DNA from: Myripristis murdjan
Taxonomy: Eukaryota > Chordata > Actinopteri > Holocentriformes > Holocentridae
Assembly (NCBI RefSeq): GCF_902150065.1
Contig: NC_043987.1
Location: forward strand, 25,261,987 to 25,325,986
DNA: 64,000 nucleotides
Direction of reading: 5' to 3'
Shown: positions 1 to 13,016 of the stretch, piece after piece
How positions within the stretch are numbered: the stretch's first letter is position 1
Layout of the letters: each line of letters begins with the position of its first letter
The notes under the pieces: generated by a model
Databases searched by the model: none
What the model saw: the letters and a program-made list of their open reading frames with translations, nothing else
What the model was told of the DNA's origin: nothing
Translations under genes and position numbers: made by a program

Positions 1-1278
1 TCATTTATTCAAATCTCTCACATTCAGGCTGATACACTTAACAGACAGGATAATGTGCAAAAAAAAAAAAAAAATCCCAGCAATGTGAAATGCATCATCG
101 GTATATGAGTTGCTGGAATTTCCATTGTATTGTTTGCTTCTAAATTCACACAAAACTCAATTGATATTTTTTCAGAACCTTTCAAAATATCTATGCATAC
201 ATTTTTCCATGTTAAATTTCAATGTCACTATGTTCTGCTTAACATTTCATATCTCACACAGCCTTTATTAGAAATGCATTCAAATACAGGAGCATATGGA
301 TTGTGGTAAGTAATAATAATGATATTTCAGTTTGCACCTTTTTCAAAGATGGATTATATGTATTGATTAGTATATGTAATAGGATACTAACTGCAACTAA
401 TTGCTGTGGTATTATTATTAGATTATGTGTAATATGAGGCCAGAAAATAGTAACCCACAAAAGTAAAGGGTTATACTGCAAAAACTGTCAGTAGGATTTC
501 TTGAATAAAATATCATTTTCTTGATAGTAGTGAGCTGATCTGCCTTTTTCTGCCTCGTTTCATAAAAAAATACCAAAATGAATTGGAAACGAGATTCTAA
601 TACTGAATATGAGACTGGATGGGTATTTTTTTTTTTTTTGCAACGCGGACACACTGAATCAAAGTCCCAAGGCGATCCACAACGCAGACAGATATTTGGC
701 AATAATACTGGAACCAGCCATGGTATTTCCATATATTTTGGATTGCTATTTAAAGAAACCATTCTGCCTCCACAGCTTTGGAGCTCTTGTGGTATTAAAG
801 GTGTTCTGCGGCACATGAAGTCATCCGTAATCCTGTATGTGCCTGCACGGCCCTCTGATGTAGCCTCATCACCGCCGAAACTGCTGTATGATTTGTTCGA
901 TATTATTAGAATGGTAATAGGGTCTTAGAAGACACAAAATGAGAGCGAGCGGCACACACTGTGCATCCAGGTGTGTGATATTTAGCAGCAGCGGTCGCCT
1001 CAGGACCAAATCTGTCAGACGAGTGAACACACTGTAATGAAAGACTGGCCACTTCCCTGGAGAATGTGAATAATATGAATAAGAATAACACACATGTACA
1101 GTAGCTCGCTCACACGCGCACACACACACATACACGCGCGCGCACGTGTCCGCACACTCGGTTGGAGATGCGCGTAACCACAACACACAGGCGCGCGCAT
1201 TCCCTCTGCTTTCCAAACCTGTCACCCAAGGCAAAGGTGCTCTGCACATGCACCTACACGAGCATGTGAATGTGGATA

Positions 1279-1317
<39 letters not shown>

Positions 1318-1572
1318 CCACACGTCGAATATGCTCTATCTGTGCCTCGAGACACAACAAGAAACATCTAATCCTGAGTCACTCTCAGCCTGACTCACAC
1401 ACACACGCACACACACACACACACACACACTCAACCACAGAGCAGATTTTCCCCCAGTAGCACATTGCTTTACCCATGGCCTTTTACTTGTGGTTACTGG
1501 GACAAGAGGGGCTTTTATCTCTCTCTCATCGTATACAGTATATCGTTGCTAAGTCAATAAATCACGCACTCA

Positions 1573-1606
<34 letters not shown>

Positions 1607-3826
1607 AACACACAAACACACAAGACATCAGGCATCAGGCATCAATATCTGTGGCCTCTGTGAGCCTGCCTGTCACATACAACACTGAGACAGGGAGCAG
1701 GCGTACGTTAGCGGTTGTTATATTCCGAGATGTGTGTACGTGAGTCAGTCACTGTGGCATTTGCATCGGCAGAGTGGATTGTAATGGATAACAAACTGTC
1801 TCATTCACACGCAGACCCTCCCACCCTCTGCGCCTTCCTCTCTCTGTCCTCTCCTCCTCCTCCTCCTCCTCCTTTCCTCGCTGTAATGAGCCTCTGAGTT
1901 TGCAGGTGAGCTGGAGCCTGAGGGAAGAGAGAGAGAGAGAGACGAGAGAGTGTGTGTGTGTGTGTGTGTGTTTGTGCGCCTGTCTTGGCATATGTATGCT
2001 TACGTATGATAACATACACGTACTCGCAGAGCTGCTGTTCACCTCGGTTAACTCGTTCCATCGACGCTAATTACAGATGAGAATCTGAAGCGGACGAACA
2101 TTGTCGGAGACTTTTTAAGAGATAGGCGTGAAATGAAGTGTGGCTAAAAGGCCTCCGTACATGACGAGGAGAGGCAAGAGCCAACCTTACAACCTCAGAG
2201 AAAACATAAATCTGATTTGCGCTACAGTGTGTCAGGTGTAATGCAAAAAAAAGGTTAGGCAAAGAATACAAATTCACAAATTAAGCACAACAAAGTGAAA
2301 ACAATCAGATGAGAAATGACAGCATAGTGTAAAGCATAATAGACCACCCAAGTGATTTTTGCAGCTTCTCGTTCCATCGCCTTGCCAGAACAATGGGAAA
2401 TGGGAACACAAATACTCCTTCAAAAAAGCTCATTCTGATTACGCTGCTTAATATTTTTTACATTTGGCACAGTGGTTAAGTTGATAACACATCTACTAGA
2501 TCCATGGTTTTTCTATCACAATGTGACCTATAAAAAGGGTGAAATTATTAGCAAACAGAAACCATGAATACTAGTTCTAATAATCCACAATGAGGTGTGT
2601 GTTAAATGATTTTAATACATAAAAAGCAAGGAGAGGGTGGTTTCCTCTGCAGAACGCTTTAAAGACCCCCTCCAGACCAATTCTAAATCCTTAGAAAAAT
2701 TCTGAGGTTATCAAATAATTGTTTATATTATGGTTATTTTGCCAAAAAAAAAAAAAAAAAAAGTTCAATAAACTACTGAAAATGAAAGGCTTGAAAGCAC
2801 CTGAGCTTCCTAATCCTCATTGAGTATGCAGGAATCTGTGAATATGCAAATGTGCGACACCTCCAGAGATACCCGCACACCTCTGCTTCCTTCCCCCAGG
2901 TAAACCAGCTGCTAAACTCTGCGTCTCATCCCATGATGGCAAAGAGGCAGCATTCACAACGTGGCGTGATGCTGCACTTCTGAGTTATGGGTCAGTTATT
3001 AAAGGACAGGAAGCGGCTAACAAGATGCTCCTTGTTGGGTTATAGTTACACTGGCGAAATGCAGTCCGACATGTTTGAGCCTTCATCATATTCTGATTCA
3101 GAATAAGAGCCTAGTGTGCATATTTTTTTTCCTAGGATGGCAAAGCTATGACCTAATTGACTTGGATTCATTCTTTACAAGCTTTACCTAATCTTAGCCA
3201 TAACCAACTTATGTGTAACCTTGACCTTAAGCCTAACCTAAACTTAACCCTACCCTAACTTTAACCCTAGTCTTAAGCCAAATTGACCACTTTGATTTTA
3301 CATATCTGTAAAATCAAAGCCAAACAAGTAATAAAATAAAAATAAAATACTCCACCCTCACCGCTCGAAAATACAAGTGGAGAGGGTCTTTAAAACCCTT
3401 TAAACACACTTCGGAGTGGAATATTCTGCTTATGCCCCGGCCACCCGCCAAAAAGTTTGAATAAACGCATTCACTCACTAAATAACTAACTCACTGCTGG
3501 ACACAAAATAAGCCAGCCATAATAAGCCAGCTGATTTAAGTGCTGAGCTTTTAGTATTTATTTGGCTCGCTGGCTCTTACAGTTTGTTGCTATGGTTACA
3601 TAGTTTGGTTCGGAAACTTATATATTTATTTAGAGCAGAGGTCAAACCTGAGCCGAAGTACGTTTGCAGTGCACAGTTTGAACGCACACACTCCGGCCAA
3701 TCGGAAATGATTATTACTCACCCAGATCGTGGTATACAGAATATTATTAATGTTTCCTGTGTGACAAACTAAACAATGTTATGGAAACTGTAAAGAGCAA
3801 AGCATGGGTTTTGCTTGGTAGCTTGT
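1..3826. other. Intergenic, microsatellite-rich
   Basis: No gene is seen. (CA)n or (TG)n runs lie at about 1275-1316, 1399-1431, 1576-1604 and 1951-1972, with A runs at 61 and 2742. The apparent open frames across the runs are repeat artefacts. A block at 2068-2220 (gctaattacaga...) weakly matches 5878-6010. Confidence 0.7.
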
Positions 3827-3898
3827 AGGGGGCACCCAGAGTTGAACTGGGGACCTCTTGATCTGCAGTCAAATGCTCTGCCACTGAGCTATACCCCC
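3827..3898 (-). tRNA. tRNA-Cys(GCA), copy 1
   Basis: The 72-base cloverleaf has acceptor stem GGGGGTA/TGCCCCC, D arm GCTCAGTGGCAGAGC, anticodon loop CTGCAGA with GCA, and T arm CCCAG-TTCAACT-CTGGG. A box TAGCTCAGTGG and a B box close to consensus are present. I see no clear TTTT terminator directly downstream on this strand, so expression is not certain. Confidence 0.85.
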
Positions 3899-3988
3899 TC
3901 TGCACAGGCCACGCGGCCACTGTTCAAAAGCCACCACAAAGCCAAACATTGGACAAAACACTTTTTTTCATAAATGCACTGAAGCAGC

Positions 3989-4077
3989 AGGCAACCAGCA
4001 TTGAACTGGGAACTTTTAGCTGCATGTAGCTGCAGTCAAAAGCTTTGCCGCTGAGCTACACCACCAAGCTATACCAC
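3989..4077 (-). pseudogene. tRNA-Cys pseudogene
   Basis: It keeps the gaactggga T arm, tgcagtcaaa anticodon region and gctgagcta A box, but has a small insertion (tgcatgtagc) and broken acceptor pairing. Confidence 0.65.
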
Positions 4078-4310
4078 CGATTTATTTCCTATTTAATGTG
4101 CACGACACTTAAACCTAATTCCATGCAGAAATACATCAGTTTCATGTTAGAATGCTTATTAGCGAACAACAGCAAACATAGTCTGTCTTGTGGCACATTT
4201 TAGGGTGAACTATTTGGTTGTCAGCACAGAGCGCGCTGTCCCACTTAGTCCTCGACATGCACCATAAAGCACCAAAGAGCATAAAAACACTTTAGGACTT
4301 TGTAAACACA

Positions 4311-4384
4311 GCGGGAAGCCGGAGTGGTGCTGCAGACCTGTGGAGCTGCAGTGTGATGCTCTGTCACTGAATCATAGCCCCTCT
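4311..4384 (-). pseudogene. tRNA-Cys pseudogene
   Basis: The words gatgctctgtcactgaatcatagcccc and the T-arm trace are recognisable, but the anticodon stem is lost. It shares the tgtaaacaca flank seen at copy 2. Confidence 0.6.
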
Positions 4385-4926
4385 TGACAGCAGGGTACAG
4401 CACCTCCTCTACGACTGGCCTCGGTATACCTGCACTGCATAGCACAGTGAGTGTTGCACTCCTGAATAAAAGATCAGGTATCAAAGGACGATTAGTGGCT
4501 ATTAGGATGTTCCCAGCTGCCTTATAATCACATACGTGTAACACTGACACACAAAACAGTCTCAAGAACTGCAAAAAATGCAAATGAACTCAAGAACTAA
4601 GACTGTTTTTTTAAAGTAAGGAATTAAACTTCTTCACCATCTTTTAAAACTTGAATGAATAGAAGTAGAAATAGAAATACACTCACAGAGATACTACAAG
4701 CTGTAGCAATACTACAAGTCTACAGTACATTAGACTACCAATCTAATTCTGTTATTTTTTTTCTTTTCATATTTTTACAAAGTGCTTGCAAACAACTGCT
4801 GTTTTACTGGCAGGCCTATGTATTTGTAATGTATGGCCTGATTTTTTTTTTTTTTTTTTTCTGGTTTGAAGGCTATTTGCTCTCTAGTAAATAAGTCTAT
4901 TATTCATTGGTCAGTTTGTTCCTCTT

Positions 4927-4962
<36 letters not shown>

Positions 4963-5587
4963 TGTGTATGTGTTTGATAAGTGATTTCTCTGATGTTTCT
5001 ATTGCTGTTATTTTACTGCCAACCCTACATATCTGTTATGTGGTTTACAGGCTGTTTCTACCACAAAAAGTGTTTGGAAGCACATGTATAATGTATTTAA
5101 TTACATATTTAATTACACAGATTTTTCCCCCCCCTAAAAGTTTCTGCCATGTTTCTATGCATATTTCAATTATCCAAAATTTCAGCTATCCAGAATACAT
5201 TAATTTTCAAGGGATTCGGATAATCAGTGTGCTACTGTGTATCCCCCTTCTACTATCATTTGGCAAACTTCGATATCCTGCCTTGACTTGACCTTTTGAT
5301 TGGTTTGAAAATAAATTGGCAACAAAAATCGCGACATGACCCCCAACCAAAGATTTAAAAGCTAAACAAGTCCAAGTTATGGCTGTGATGCTCAAACACC
5401 ACACGTTACTGAGGCAAACTTAGCCTCTTACAGCTACAATCCATCTCGGCCCTATAGTTATGATTTGTATTCTCTCCACAGCCCGTGACAGTAAGCTGTT
5501 TGCAGTTGTCATGGCAACACAAGTCGACGGGGCCTACATTGTGTTCAACACAATAAAGTATGCAGACTATGTGCGCTATGTAAACAC

Positions 5588-5659
5588 AGGGGGCACCCAG
5601 AGTTGAACTGGGGACCTCTTGATCTGCAGTCAAATGCTCTGCCACTGAGCTACACCCCC
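5588..5659 (-). tRNA. tRNA-Cys(GCA), copy 2
   Basis: It matches copy 1 except for TGTAGC instead of TATAGC after the first five G residues, which leaves a G-T pair at the base of the acceptor stem. Anticodon GCA and all arms are intact. Confidence 0.83.
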
Positions 5660-5762
5660 CGCCAGGAAGCTGCTGTGAGACTGTCACCCGACGTCTGTTT
5701 TGTCCAGAGCTGTACTGTATCGCCATAGTTACAGCACCGCACAAACATTCAGCAACCTGTAC

Positions 5763-5795
<33 letters not shown>

Positions 5796-6285
5796 GTTCA
5801 CATGGCTGCTTATCTCTCAGCATGTAGGTCTTTGAATGATGATGTAGGTTCGCTCACATGCACTAATGTCCTCCATGCTAATTACAGACAAGGATCTACG
5901 AAGGCTGAATGTTCTTCGGGGCTTTTTAACGCCAACAAGTTTGATTAATTAAAGATTGCTCTATGAGAGATGATGGAGACGCGGGAACCTGATGACCTCA
6001 CACATTACAAGGACAAATAATATTTTTTCATGCGTCGGTCAATGAATCAAATCCAGATAGTCAATCGAGGACATTATATAAATGTTAAAGTAAGAGGTTA
6101 GTTTCCCTAAAAAAGCAAATAATAAACTGATTAATGACGAGGCCATATGTCTTACAAAGCTTTAAGGTAATTAGGGAGCTCTACATGATCTGCCACAGAG
6201 GGCACGGCGTTCATTCCTGCTTTTGGTTTAAACATTTAAGATAATATAATGGAGCAGATATTTAAATGACATCTTGATAAATTAA

Positions 6286-6345
6286 GGCGGCACCCAAAAC
6301 CAAACAGGGGATCTCTTGGTGTGCAGTCAAATGTTCTTTCACTGT
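6286..6345 (-). pseudogene. tRNA-Cys pseudogene, truncated
   Basis: ggcggcacccaaaaccaaacaggggat and gtgcagtcaaatgttct match the 3' two thirds of tRNA-Cys. The A box end is missing. Confidence 0.6.
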
Positions 6346-7182
6346 AAACTTAAAAGTATAGTATAAACACAGTCTGTGTAGCGAATCAGGACGGTGCTCA
6401 AATCATTTTCAGATGAATTATTTCGCCGAGTCTGTTGAACAGCTACCAGTGATTCTTTTTTATTTTTTATTAAAAATGGGATCTAAGAGACTGTGTGATG
6501 AAAAGTTTCTGAACATCGGACTCTTGAAGGAAATCTCACTTCTCAAATTGGTTAAATATAGAGACCTTCACCTAAGTCTGGCAAACACGCAGGGTAAACA
6601 AAAAATTAAGGCTGCATTTGTATGCCAAGGGAAATTGTAACAGGGCTTACAGCTGGTGCGGGAAACTTCTTTGAGCATAAGATCTATTTTTGCTCTCTCT
6701 TATTCAGGAAAGATCTGGCATATCGACTGAAAATCATCACCGTTCAAAACCAGAACACTGGAAGCACATAGCAAGGCAGTAACTTCACTACTCTATTAAT
6801 GATCAAATGTGGAAATTGAGGATAGCAGGATATTTACAACAATAGAGGACATTTGCATGAGGTTATTATGTGTAAATTACCTGTAAATGAATGCACTCTC
6901 CATATATTTTTGTGCTGCTTGTGGTCTCAGCTGTCATTTTTAACAGACACTCACACGTGACTTGCGACACAACACCAGTGCAGTCGAGGTTTCACCCCAG
7001 CTCGCCAGGTAATGATAACCCCCGGCCTTCCCTCATTGGTACAGACAACACCTGCCCTGCCTCTGTTTTTATAAATGCTTACTAGGCTACTGGGGCAGTC
7101 AGTCATCATTACTGTCAAGCTGCAGGAGCGGATCATGACAGCCATCCAGTGGACGTAGTTCAGTGGCAGAGCTTATTTAACT

Positions 7183-7401
7183 GTTGAGAGGTGTTTCTAT
7201 TTTTTTGTCCTCCCTATTTATATACAATGAGGGAGGACAGAATAGTGGAAACAGCTCTTAAAACAATGCAGTCCAGTACAGCAGGACCACTAACTATGAG
7301 CTCAATGACAAACATAGAATTGAATGAACACCTCTGTTACTGTGACTAAAAGAAAACCTTGTATTAGTTTGTGCAGGTGGACCAAATAAAGTGGCTACTT
7401 T
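7183..7401. mobile_element. Partial copy of the 9772-10246 element
   Basis: gagaggtgtttct, ttttgtcctccctatttata, gacagaatagtggaaac, atgagctcaatgac and the gtgcaggtggacc right end repeat the order of the element 2.8 kb away. The left end is missing. Confidence 0.7.
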
Positions 7402-7458
7402 CCAATACCATAAATAGCAGAAGATGACATTATATCTAAGTTGCAAATTTATAAAGAG

Positions 7459-7530
7459 AGGGGGCACCCAGAGTTGAACTGGGGACCTCTTGATCTGCAG
7501 TCAAATGCTCTGCCACTGAGCTATACCCCC
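7459..7530 (-). tRNA. tRNA-Cys(GCA), copy 3
   Basis: The 72-base sequence reads the same as copy 1, with intact stems, GCA anticodon and internal promoter boxes. The flanks differ from copy 1 within a few bases of the gene. Confidence 0.85.
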
Positions 7531-7644
7531 ATATCCATTGGTAATGCATAGCACCCATTCACTTACCTATATAAAACAGCTGTACCGCTGAATAATGCTG
7601 TATGTTTAAGTCTTTCTGTAACATTCGAGAACAAAAGAAGTCAG

Positions 7645-7712
7645 GAAGTTTAGCTGAACTGAAATCCACTTGCACCGCAGTCAAAGACCGTCGCCCTGAG
7701 CTGTATCACTGT
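7645..7712 (-). pseudogene. tRNA-Cys pseudogene, strongly decayed
   Basis: gctgaactgaaat, cgcagtcaaaga and ccctgagctgtatcac follow the order of the tRNA but pairing is lost. Confidence 0.5.
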
Positions 7713-7890
7713 ACTGAGAACGGCTTATAGCGATTATTGCCACCAGTGTACAGTGAATCCGCAGTGTGTACTTTAGCACGACAAAACATGGTAACTGGCT
7801 TTGTCACCAAGTCTGCCGTGACCGCTCACACTTTGCCTTTTGTATAAACTCTAAAAAGCATAACATTGTTATTATTACTGTGTAAACATA

Positions 7891-7963
7891 CGAGGCAGCC
7901 AGAGCTGAACTGGGAATTGCTTCACCTCGAGTCAAACGCTCTGCCACCGAGCCACAACCACTA
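7891..7963 (-). pseudogene. tRNA-Cys pseudogene
   Basis: ggcagccagagctgaactgggaa, gagtcaaacgctctgccaccgagc and a tgtaaacata flank are kept. The anticodon position reads CGAG on the plus strand, so it no longer decodes Cys. Confidence 0.6.
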
Positions 7964-8102
7964 AAGCTGACAAATGTCGCGGTGTTGTCTCTGTTTTGTT
8001 TTTGTTCTGAATTCCCAGCATGGAGCGTTAAACCCACAGTTACATACTGTAGCGACTCTGCTGCCCTTGTGGTCTACTTAACATCGCATTTTTATGTTTT
8101 AC

Positions 8103-8478
8103 TCTGGCCACTTTAATAAGTACACCTTGCCATTTACACAAACATCTCCCTCCTCCAGGCTGTGACTCAAAGCATGCAGACGGGGTCGAGAGGTTCAGTT
8201 ACTGTTTGAATAAACATTAGAATGGGCAAGATGTGTGATTTAAGGGATGTTGAACATGGTGTGGTACCGGATCGTGTCTCAGAAGGCCCTCTCTTAGGGC
8301 AAAAGCGCCTTGTTGATGAGAGAGGTCAGAGGAGAGCGGCGGGCTAACAGGCAGGCCACAAGTATGCAAATAATAGCTCAGTGCAGCAGCGAGGTGCAGA
8401 AGGACACGTCACAAGCGGTAAGCCATCAAACTTTGAAGCGGCCGGGCTACAGAGGCAGAAGATCATGCAAATGACAAT
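8103..8478 (+). mobile_element. Tc1/mariner-type transposon remnant
   Basis: It starts near ggccactttaataagtacacctt, the terminal sequence of a widespread fish DNA transposon. It then contains gtttgaataaacattagaatggg, gccttgttgatgagagaggtc and gggctacagaggcagaag, which are decayed transposase coding words. It is internally deleted and not functional. Confidence 0.65.
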
Positions 8479-9227
8479 CCAAGAATGGGAAATATCATCT
8501 GCTTAATTTGGAGCCCAGATTATTGAGGGTCAGTGTTTTCCCTGTTTGGGAACAAATAGAGCTGTCATTGAAGATGCATTTTTTGTTGTTGTTTTTGGAA
8601 AGTGCAGATTCTTTTCTCAATTCAATGCAAATTACCACTACTTTTCTTACTTTTGGGTTATAATAAGGATTTTTTTTTTTTTTTTGATTCTACCCTTTCT
8701 GGCAAAGGAAAATGTTATCCTCATAGGTAGTTATTTATAATTGTGAAATGAAATAAAGGGAATTTTGTTCAGAGGGTAAAATAAAACCTGTCAAAATAAA
8801 AGCCCATCCTCCGGGTTTCAGAGGATTAAAATTTTGCATTGTGCACCTTTAAACCATGGATCCCTGCTGTTCGCTGTCAATGCTTTTGGCAGAGTACGCC
8901 GCTTTTGAGCATCATTCGAACGCCACGGCTTAACTAAGCATTGTTGCCGACCAGGTGGAGTCTGCCCTTTTTGAAATGGACACACATGATTTGGTGAATG
9001 AGATGGAGTATCTGCTGCTAAAAACAAACAAAAAAAAAAAAATCAGCAATTGAGCCGGCATGGACCGAGATCCCTGTGAAAAGTTCTGTGCAACTTTTTG
9101 AAATCCATACCCTGAAGAGTTGAGGCTGCTGGGGTCCAACCCAGGATTAATGAGGTCTAACTACTAAAAGCAGCCACTCCATCCATGTGCCACTGTTGTT
9201 GCATGTTTGTTTCTGCGCTAATTTTGG

Positions 9228-9306
9228 CCTCCAAGCACCAGAGTTGAATTGAGGACCTCTCCTCTCAATCTGTAATCAAATGCTCTACCACTGAGTTATA
9301 CCGCCT
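9228..9306 (-). pseudogene. tRNA-Cys pseudogene
   Basis: gagttgaattgaggacctct and tcaaatgctctaccactgag are well kept. There is an insertion in the anticodon arm and the acceptor stem is degraded. Confidence 0.62.
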
Positions 9307-9488
9307 TAAGCACAGAACAAGTAGTGACAGTGATCATAACTTGTCCCACTTTATCTTAGCATTAACTAAAGCCCACATAACAAAATAAATGAACTCCACT
9401 CATTTGCTAACAGAGTCTCCCGTGGCAGCTTTTGTAAACAAACAAATCAAAAGGAGGAAACAACAGGATATTGTCTCTGTCCAATCAC

Positions 9489-9560
9489 AGGGGGCACCCA
9501 GAGTTGAACTGGGGACCTCTTGATCTGCAGTCAAATGCTCTGCCACTGAGCTATACCCCC
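9489..9560 (-). tRNA. tRNA-Cys(GCA), copy 4
   Basis: The 72-base sequence reads the same as copies 1 and 3. Like copy 3 it is bordered by atat on the 5' side, which suggests recent copying of one from the other. Confidence 0.85.
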
Positions 9561-9771
9561 ATATGAGGTTATGCTTGTCTTTGTTGTGAATGTTGACCAT
9601 AATTCCTCAACATAAATATATGTGCACAATATTCCAGGTAGTTATTATTTTTTGTTTCCTGCTTAAGGTCTTATTCAACAAAAAGCTGCGTATTTATGTG
9701 TGAAAACAAAACAAAACAGTCACAGATATCATTCCCAGTAAATTTTGTCAAATATGTTTTGCATGATAATA

Positions 9772-10246
9772 TACACTCAGTGGCCACATTATCAGCTCCA
9801 CCTGTACAATCTAATGCAGTTCAGTGCAACAGCTCTGCCATAAATCCTACCTTTTAAGAAAGTTTATAATGCTCAGCTTTTGTTGACATTGTTGATAAAT
9901 GTGTAAATTAATTATATGTTTATGATTGAGGTTGTCATTTGCAGAGGTCTTGTACTGGACTCCATTATACTGAGAGGTGTTTCTGATTTTTTGTCCTCCC
10001 TATTTATACACATGAGGGGTGACAGAATAGTGGAAACACTTCTCAATAAAATGCAGTCCAGTCCAACAGCAGCACAAACTATGAGCTCAATGCCAAGCAT
10101 AAAAAGTGAATGAACACTTCTGTTACCGTGACAACAAGAAAACCTGAGCATCATAGGCATCAGAAAAGGAAACTTTATGGCAGAGCAATTGGATTTGATT
10201 GTATTAGATTGTGCAGGTGGACCTAATGAAGTGGACACTGAGTGTA
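9772..10246. mobile_element. Non-autonomous Tc1/mariner-type element with terminal inverted repeats
   Basis: The left end tacactcagtggccac and the right end, inverted, form repeats of about 48 bases (acctgtacaatctaatgcag against acctgcacaatctaatacaat). The 475-base body has no coding capacity. Confidence 0.75.
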
Positions 10247-10593
10247 CATTTGTATGACAATGGATGTGTGCTCACAGGGACAATATACACTGTGGTTCAC
10301 CTCCAGTTAACTCACTGTAAATTACATAAGAATCACTGTAATCTTCATCATCTTCACATCTGGCATATATCTATCCATGAAAACAGGTATTAAAGACCAC
10401 CATAAAGCTGCTACTACTAAATCATCCTAATAAACAAACAAACAAACAAGGAAGCAAGCAAATAGACAGCTAACTAACTAGCTAGATAACTAACCAAATA
10501 AATAAATAAATATATAAAAGCCAGTCCAGGTGTAAAAATACTCACATTTTTCTGATCAATCAACCCAGCACACTCAACTACACAACTAATAGT

Positions 10594-10661
10594 AGAATAG
10601 AATAGAATAGAATAGAATAGAATAGAATAGAATAGAATAGAATAGAATAGAATAGAATAGG
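10594..10661 (+). repeat. (AATAG)n pentanucleotide microsatellite
   Basis: About 13 uninterrupted copies of the five-base unit. Confidence 0.95.
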
Positions 10662-11616
10662 AGCTTTTTTGATGGCCACATGTGGAAATCTGCCTGAGTA
10701 CACTTTTGATGGAGTTAATTACAGGCAAGAAATAATAAATTAAATCCATAATCACATGCACATGCAACATGACAGACCTTTCGGTTTATATTCCACTTCA
10801 CATTCATGAACATTTATGCAACATTTACATAAAAAATACATTTGTGCACATAAGAAATACATATTTATGAGAGGCCATGGACTCTGAGTGACATGATGTG
10901 AATTTAAAGAGGATTTATATCAAATGATTTCTCAGCGCACGATCCTGTGAAATTTGATGATAGCAATCAGTCCGCTCCGAGGAGAGATAAGAAAAGAGGC
11001 TGAGATTTCATTTAGCCCTAATTTCAGCCACAACCTCTGGTGAGTGCATTTGGACAATATCAAAATGAACATCTTTCATCTTTCTCAGCTATGAGGAAGG
11101 AAAGAGAGTGATTGAGAAAGGAGAAGCCAGAATGAAGGGGGTGAAAAGGGATGCAGAGGATTATGACTCAATATCCACATTTCTGTGAGCAGAACCACAT
11201 CCTTATATGTAGCTGACATAAAGCAGTTAACAGCAGGAAGGCCAAGCCAACGTCAACCGCGTCCTGTTTTGATAAATTAGCAGCGTAATCTCAGCATTAA
11301 AATGTTCCTCCGTGACTTTTCTGAGTCCTGCTCTCTGCACAAACAAGTGTTGTGAGATTTTCAGAACCATGCAAGGAAATAACACTTACATTTACCTCCT
11401 TGACTGCTTGTTGGCCTTCTCTTAGATCAACAAAATCCACTCGCCTCTCTTGTGTTGAAGCTGCTATGTTTCATATTTTGGACATCAGAACATCAGTTAA
11501 ATTACCTGTGATACCTTTGAATAATTCCTGCAAGCACACAAGACTATGGTTGAAATGATTAGCAGCCTCAGTCTCACGCCAGTGGTACTTTTAGTGCAAG
11601 TGTTCCCCAGAAATTA

Positions 11617-12036
11617 AAGGTGCAGTATGTCAAATAACACTGAAGACTCAACTGTAAAGCAAAATCAATAGATAATATTGTGGAATAAGCTGAGTCTGCA
11701 TGGAATCGCACATTTTCCATAGTGGACCTTCAAAACTTTATTTCCCATAAACCCTGGTGCTTACTGTCATGATGTTGCTTCTTTGGTCAAAGCTTCTCTT
11801 TTTGGCTTTACTGAACATATTAGAAGTGATATTTTCACCTGCCAATTCAAGAAACTTTAACAATCTTGGCTCCGTTTGTGTTAGAGGAAGAGCGCCCTCT
11901 TCCTGTTTTGTGGCAGCAGTATTCCCAAGGCGGCACACGTTGTTGCTCATTCGCGATGATTATGTTAAGTTCTCAAAATGAATTACAGTGAGTGAATTAT
12001 TGACATTAAAAATGCTCCACCTAGCGCCTTTAAATC
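11617..12036. mobile_element. Probable MITE
   Basis: The ends aaaggtgcagtatgtca and, inverted, aaaggcgctaggtgga resemble a common fish element that opens ttaaaggtgcagtatgt. No coding content. Confidence 0.45.
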
Positions 12037-12978
12037 CTCCATCTGGCACGCACTAAAGGAAAACACAAAGGCCAGAATCCTAATTAGTCATGTAGCACTT
12101 GCAGGCGAGCGCTACCTTTCGCTTAACATTTATATTCCTAAAACCACGGCTGTGTTTTGCTCCTCTCCAGTGGCCGGCGGTGTCAGAAAGTCAATGAGTT
12201 GTGTTTGATTTACCTCCAAAAGCCATGGATCCTCTCCTTTGCCCTTCACCTCCCACCCCTATCACTGTCTGTCTGCCCAGACTCTGCCCCCCCCGAGGGG
12301 TATTAAACCCCCTCCTCCTCGTCCTCCTCACGACATGCACATACACACACACACCCATCCCCACCCCCAGCCGTGACCCAGTTTGGAGGGGATGAGGGGT
12401 AAGTGAGGACCATTGTGAGTACCACGGGGAGAGAGGCAAGATGCTCTCCCTCGCTCGTTCCTCTCCCTTTCAGGAAGAGCTCACACTTGGTTAAGCATAC
12501 ACACTGAGGCTCTTCATAAGAGAACGGCTCCGGAGCCATGTGTTTTGTTTTGTGTTTTTGTTGTTGAGAGGCTGTTGTTGGTTTTAGGTCAGGGGCTATT
12601 TGATGTCAGCTGAAGTTAAGGAGTATGTAAAGGAGGCTAAGTGAGACCGAGAGACGGAGGCAGAGATGAAAGGGCTCAGGTTCAGAGACAAAGGACTCAG
12701 TACCTGGCGTCTGGGAGACAGGGAGCAGTGTGAGTATGCTGCTTCATCATTACACTTTGCTGTGTGTGTTTGCTTGAATGTCTGAATGTGCTCTTTTTTT
12801 TTGTATTTCTTCATTTGAACCTTAAGGTGTGACAAAGACAATAATGACTCATCTGTAATCAGTCAAATCTCCGGTAAGAATCCCAGTGATATTTTAGATA
12901 TTTAGACTTGGTGGCAGTGCTACCTGAGTGCAATTTCCTCATGCACTCTTTCATTATCTTCTGCAGAACTTGCATGGG

Positions 12979-13016
<38 letters not shown>

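Noticed and set aside
869-1460. Open frames of Cys-Val or Thr-His repeats on both strands
   Set aside because: They are translations of (CA)n/(TG)n microsatellites; the same applies to similar frames at 13.5, 17.9, 18.5, 19.0, 27.2, 38.4 and 57.4 kb.
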